NCBI GenBank assembly: GCA_023257055.1
Contig: JALRDG010000076.1
Location: 1-11,567, forward strand
Direction: 5' to 3'
From: Candidatus Saccharimonadia bacterium
GTDB lineage: Bacteria; Patescibacteriota; Saccharimonadia; Saccharimonadales; Saccharimonadaceae
Length of the DNA stretch: 11,567 bases
Part shown: positions 11,132-11,567 of the stretch, piece by piece
Position numbering within the stretch: the first letter of the stretch is position 1
How the letters are laid out: every line of letters begins with the position of its first letter
The notes under the pieces: model-generated
What the model was told of the DNA's origin: nothing
Databases searched by the model: none
Seen by the model: only the letters and a program-made list of their open reading frames with translations
Position numbers and translations under genes: made by a program

Positions 11132-11567
11132 ATGCCCACTTTCATGCTGTTTGTATACTTGGCGATTCTAGCAATTGCTGTTGCCTGGTGTGCACGCGAT
11201 GCGTATGTGTGCTGGAAAATGCCGTGCGGTGATGAGTACATGCTTGAACGCAGAACCTACCACATGCAGATGGCCTTCATGGCAGCTGCTGGCCTTGCCT
11301 CCCTGGTGACGCTACTGGTCTGGTTCGCATCGGTGCCGAGCCTGGAGCCGGTTAGTCTGCTTTTGGCCGGCACGGTGATTGCTATGGGGCTGGTGTTCGC
11401 ACTAACGATTCATAACATGGATACACGAGGTGAATCCGTAGGCATTGGTCGTAGCCAGTCGGCGGCGTACTTGATTGCCGTTATTGCTGTGTTTGGCGTG
11501 CCGCTACCGTTAGTCCTACTGGCCCACATCGATACGTTTGACAAGGTATGGGCTGTGGTCGTTCCGG
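11132..11567 (+). CDS. Polytopic membrane protein, N-terminal part (runs off window)
   Basis: Open from ATG 11132 to the last base (145 codons), beginning MPTFMLFVYLAILAIAVAWC. Four hydrophobic stretches are visible at about 3-20, 47-67, 74-93 and 111-131, separated by short polar loops: a Cys/Asp-containing loop near 21-46 and HNMDTRGESVGIGRSQS at 94-110. No motif I recognise, and the family is unknown. It could be a small integral membrane protein or the start of a larger transporter or sensor. Support for coding comes from the uninterrupted frame, codon-like third positions, the upstream TATAAT box and the purine-rich leader. It does not appear to share an operon with anything visible. Confidence 0.75.
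   Translation, partial: MPTFMLFVYLAILAIAVAWCARDAYVCWKMPCGDEYMLERRTYHMQMAFMAAAGLASLVTLLVWFASVPSLEPVSLLLAGTVIAMGLVFALTIHNMDTRGESVGIGRSQSAAYLIAVIAVFGVPLPLVLLAHIDTFDKVWAVVVP

Noticed and set aside
1..11567. CRISPR arrays, insertion sequences, toxin-antitoxin or phage modules
   Set aside because: No regularly spaced repeats, no transposase or integrase motifs and no terminal inverted repeats were seen on either strand.

Overview
Organism. The window looks like a chromosome segment of a member of the Candidate Phyla Radiation, most likely a Saccharibacteria (TM7)-like bacterium. This is an inference from three things: gene content (an F-type ATP synthase, type IV pilin-like proteins with short MQQR leaders, a cadmium/zeta-class-like carbonic anhydrase and several short unrecognised proteins), tight packing, and start codons that often sit directly behind a -10 box. 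TGA is used as a normal stop (for example at the end of the helicase and of the 60-residue ORF), so the Gly-for-TGA code of some related lineages does not apply. I could not run any search, so taxonomy stays tentative.

Layout. Left end: the 3' part of atpD overlaps atpC (TAATG), followed by a strong hairpin terminator that closes the ATP synthase operon. Next on the + strand is a protein with the metal-ligand motifs of a cadmium/zeta-class carbonic anhydrase. It meets a minus-strand type IV pilin gene at a perfect 18-bp inverted repeat that looks like a bidirectional terminator. Upstream of the pilin on the minus strand are a tRNA-dihydrouridine synthase and a 60-residue protein whose stop overlaps the dus GTG start. 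Bases 4054-4488 contain a hidden cysteine-rich mini-protein (two DnaJ-type CxxCxGxG-like motifs), two hairpins and short repeats.

Right half. A 1112-residue UvrD/PcrA-type helicase fused to a C-terminal PD-(D/E)XK nuclease occupies 4489-7827 on the minus strand, preceded by an unrecognised 207-residue protein. That protein is divergent from an unrecognised 162-residue + strand protein, and the two share an interlocked promoter region. A RlmD/TrmA-family RNA m5U methyltransferase, unusual in lacking the Fe-S cysteines, and a second type IV pilin follow on the minus strand. The window ends inside a + strand membrane protein with about four transmembrane segments.

How the parts relate. Energy metabolism (ATP synthase, perhaps with CO2/bicarbonate interconversion beside it), RNA modification (Dus, RlmD-like), DNA repair (helicase-nuclease) and surface appendages (two pilins) are interleaved as short transcription units. 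Most have a recognisable -10 hexamer 5-12 bases before the start codon, which suggests leaderless or nearly leaderless mRNAs. No CRISPR array, tRNA, rRNA or insertion sequence was seen.
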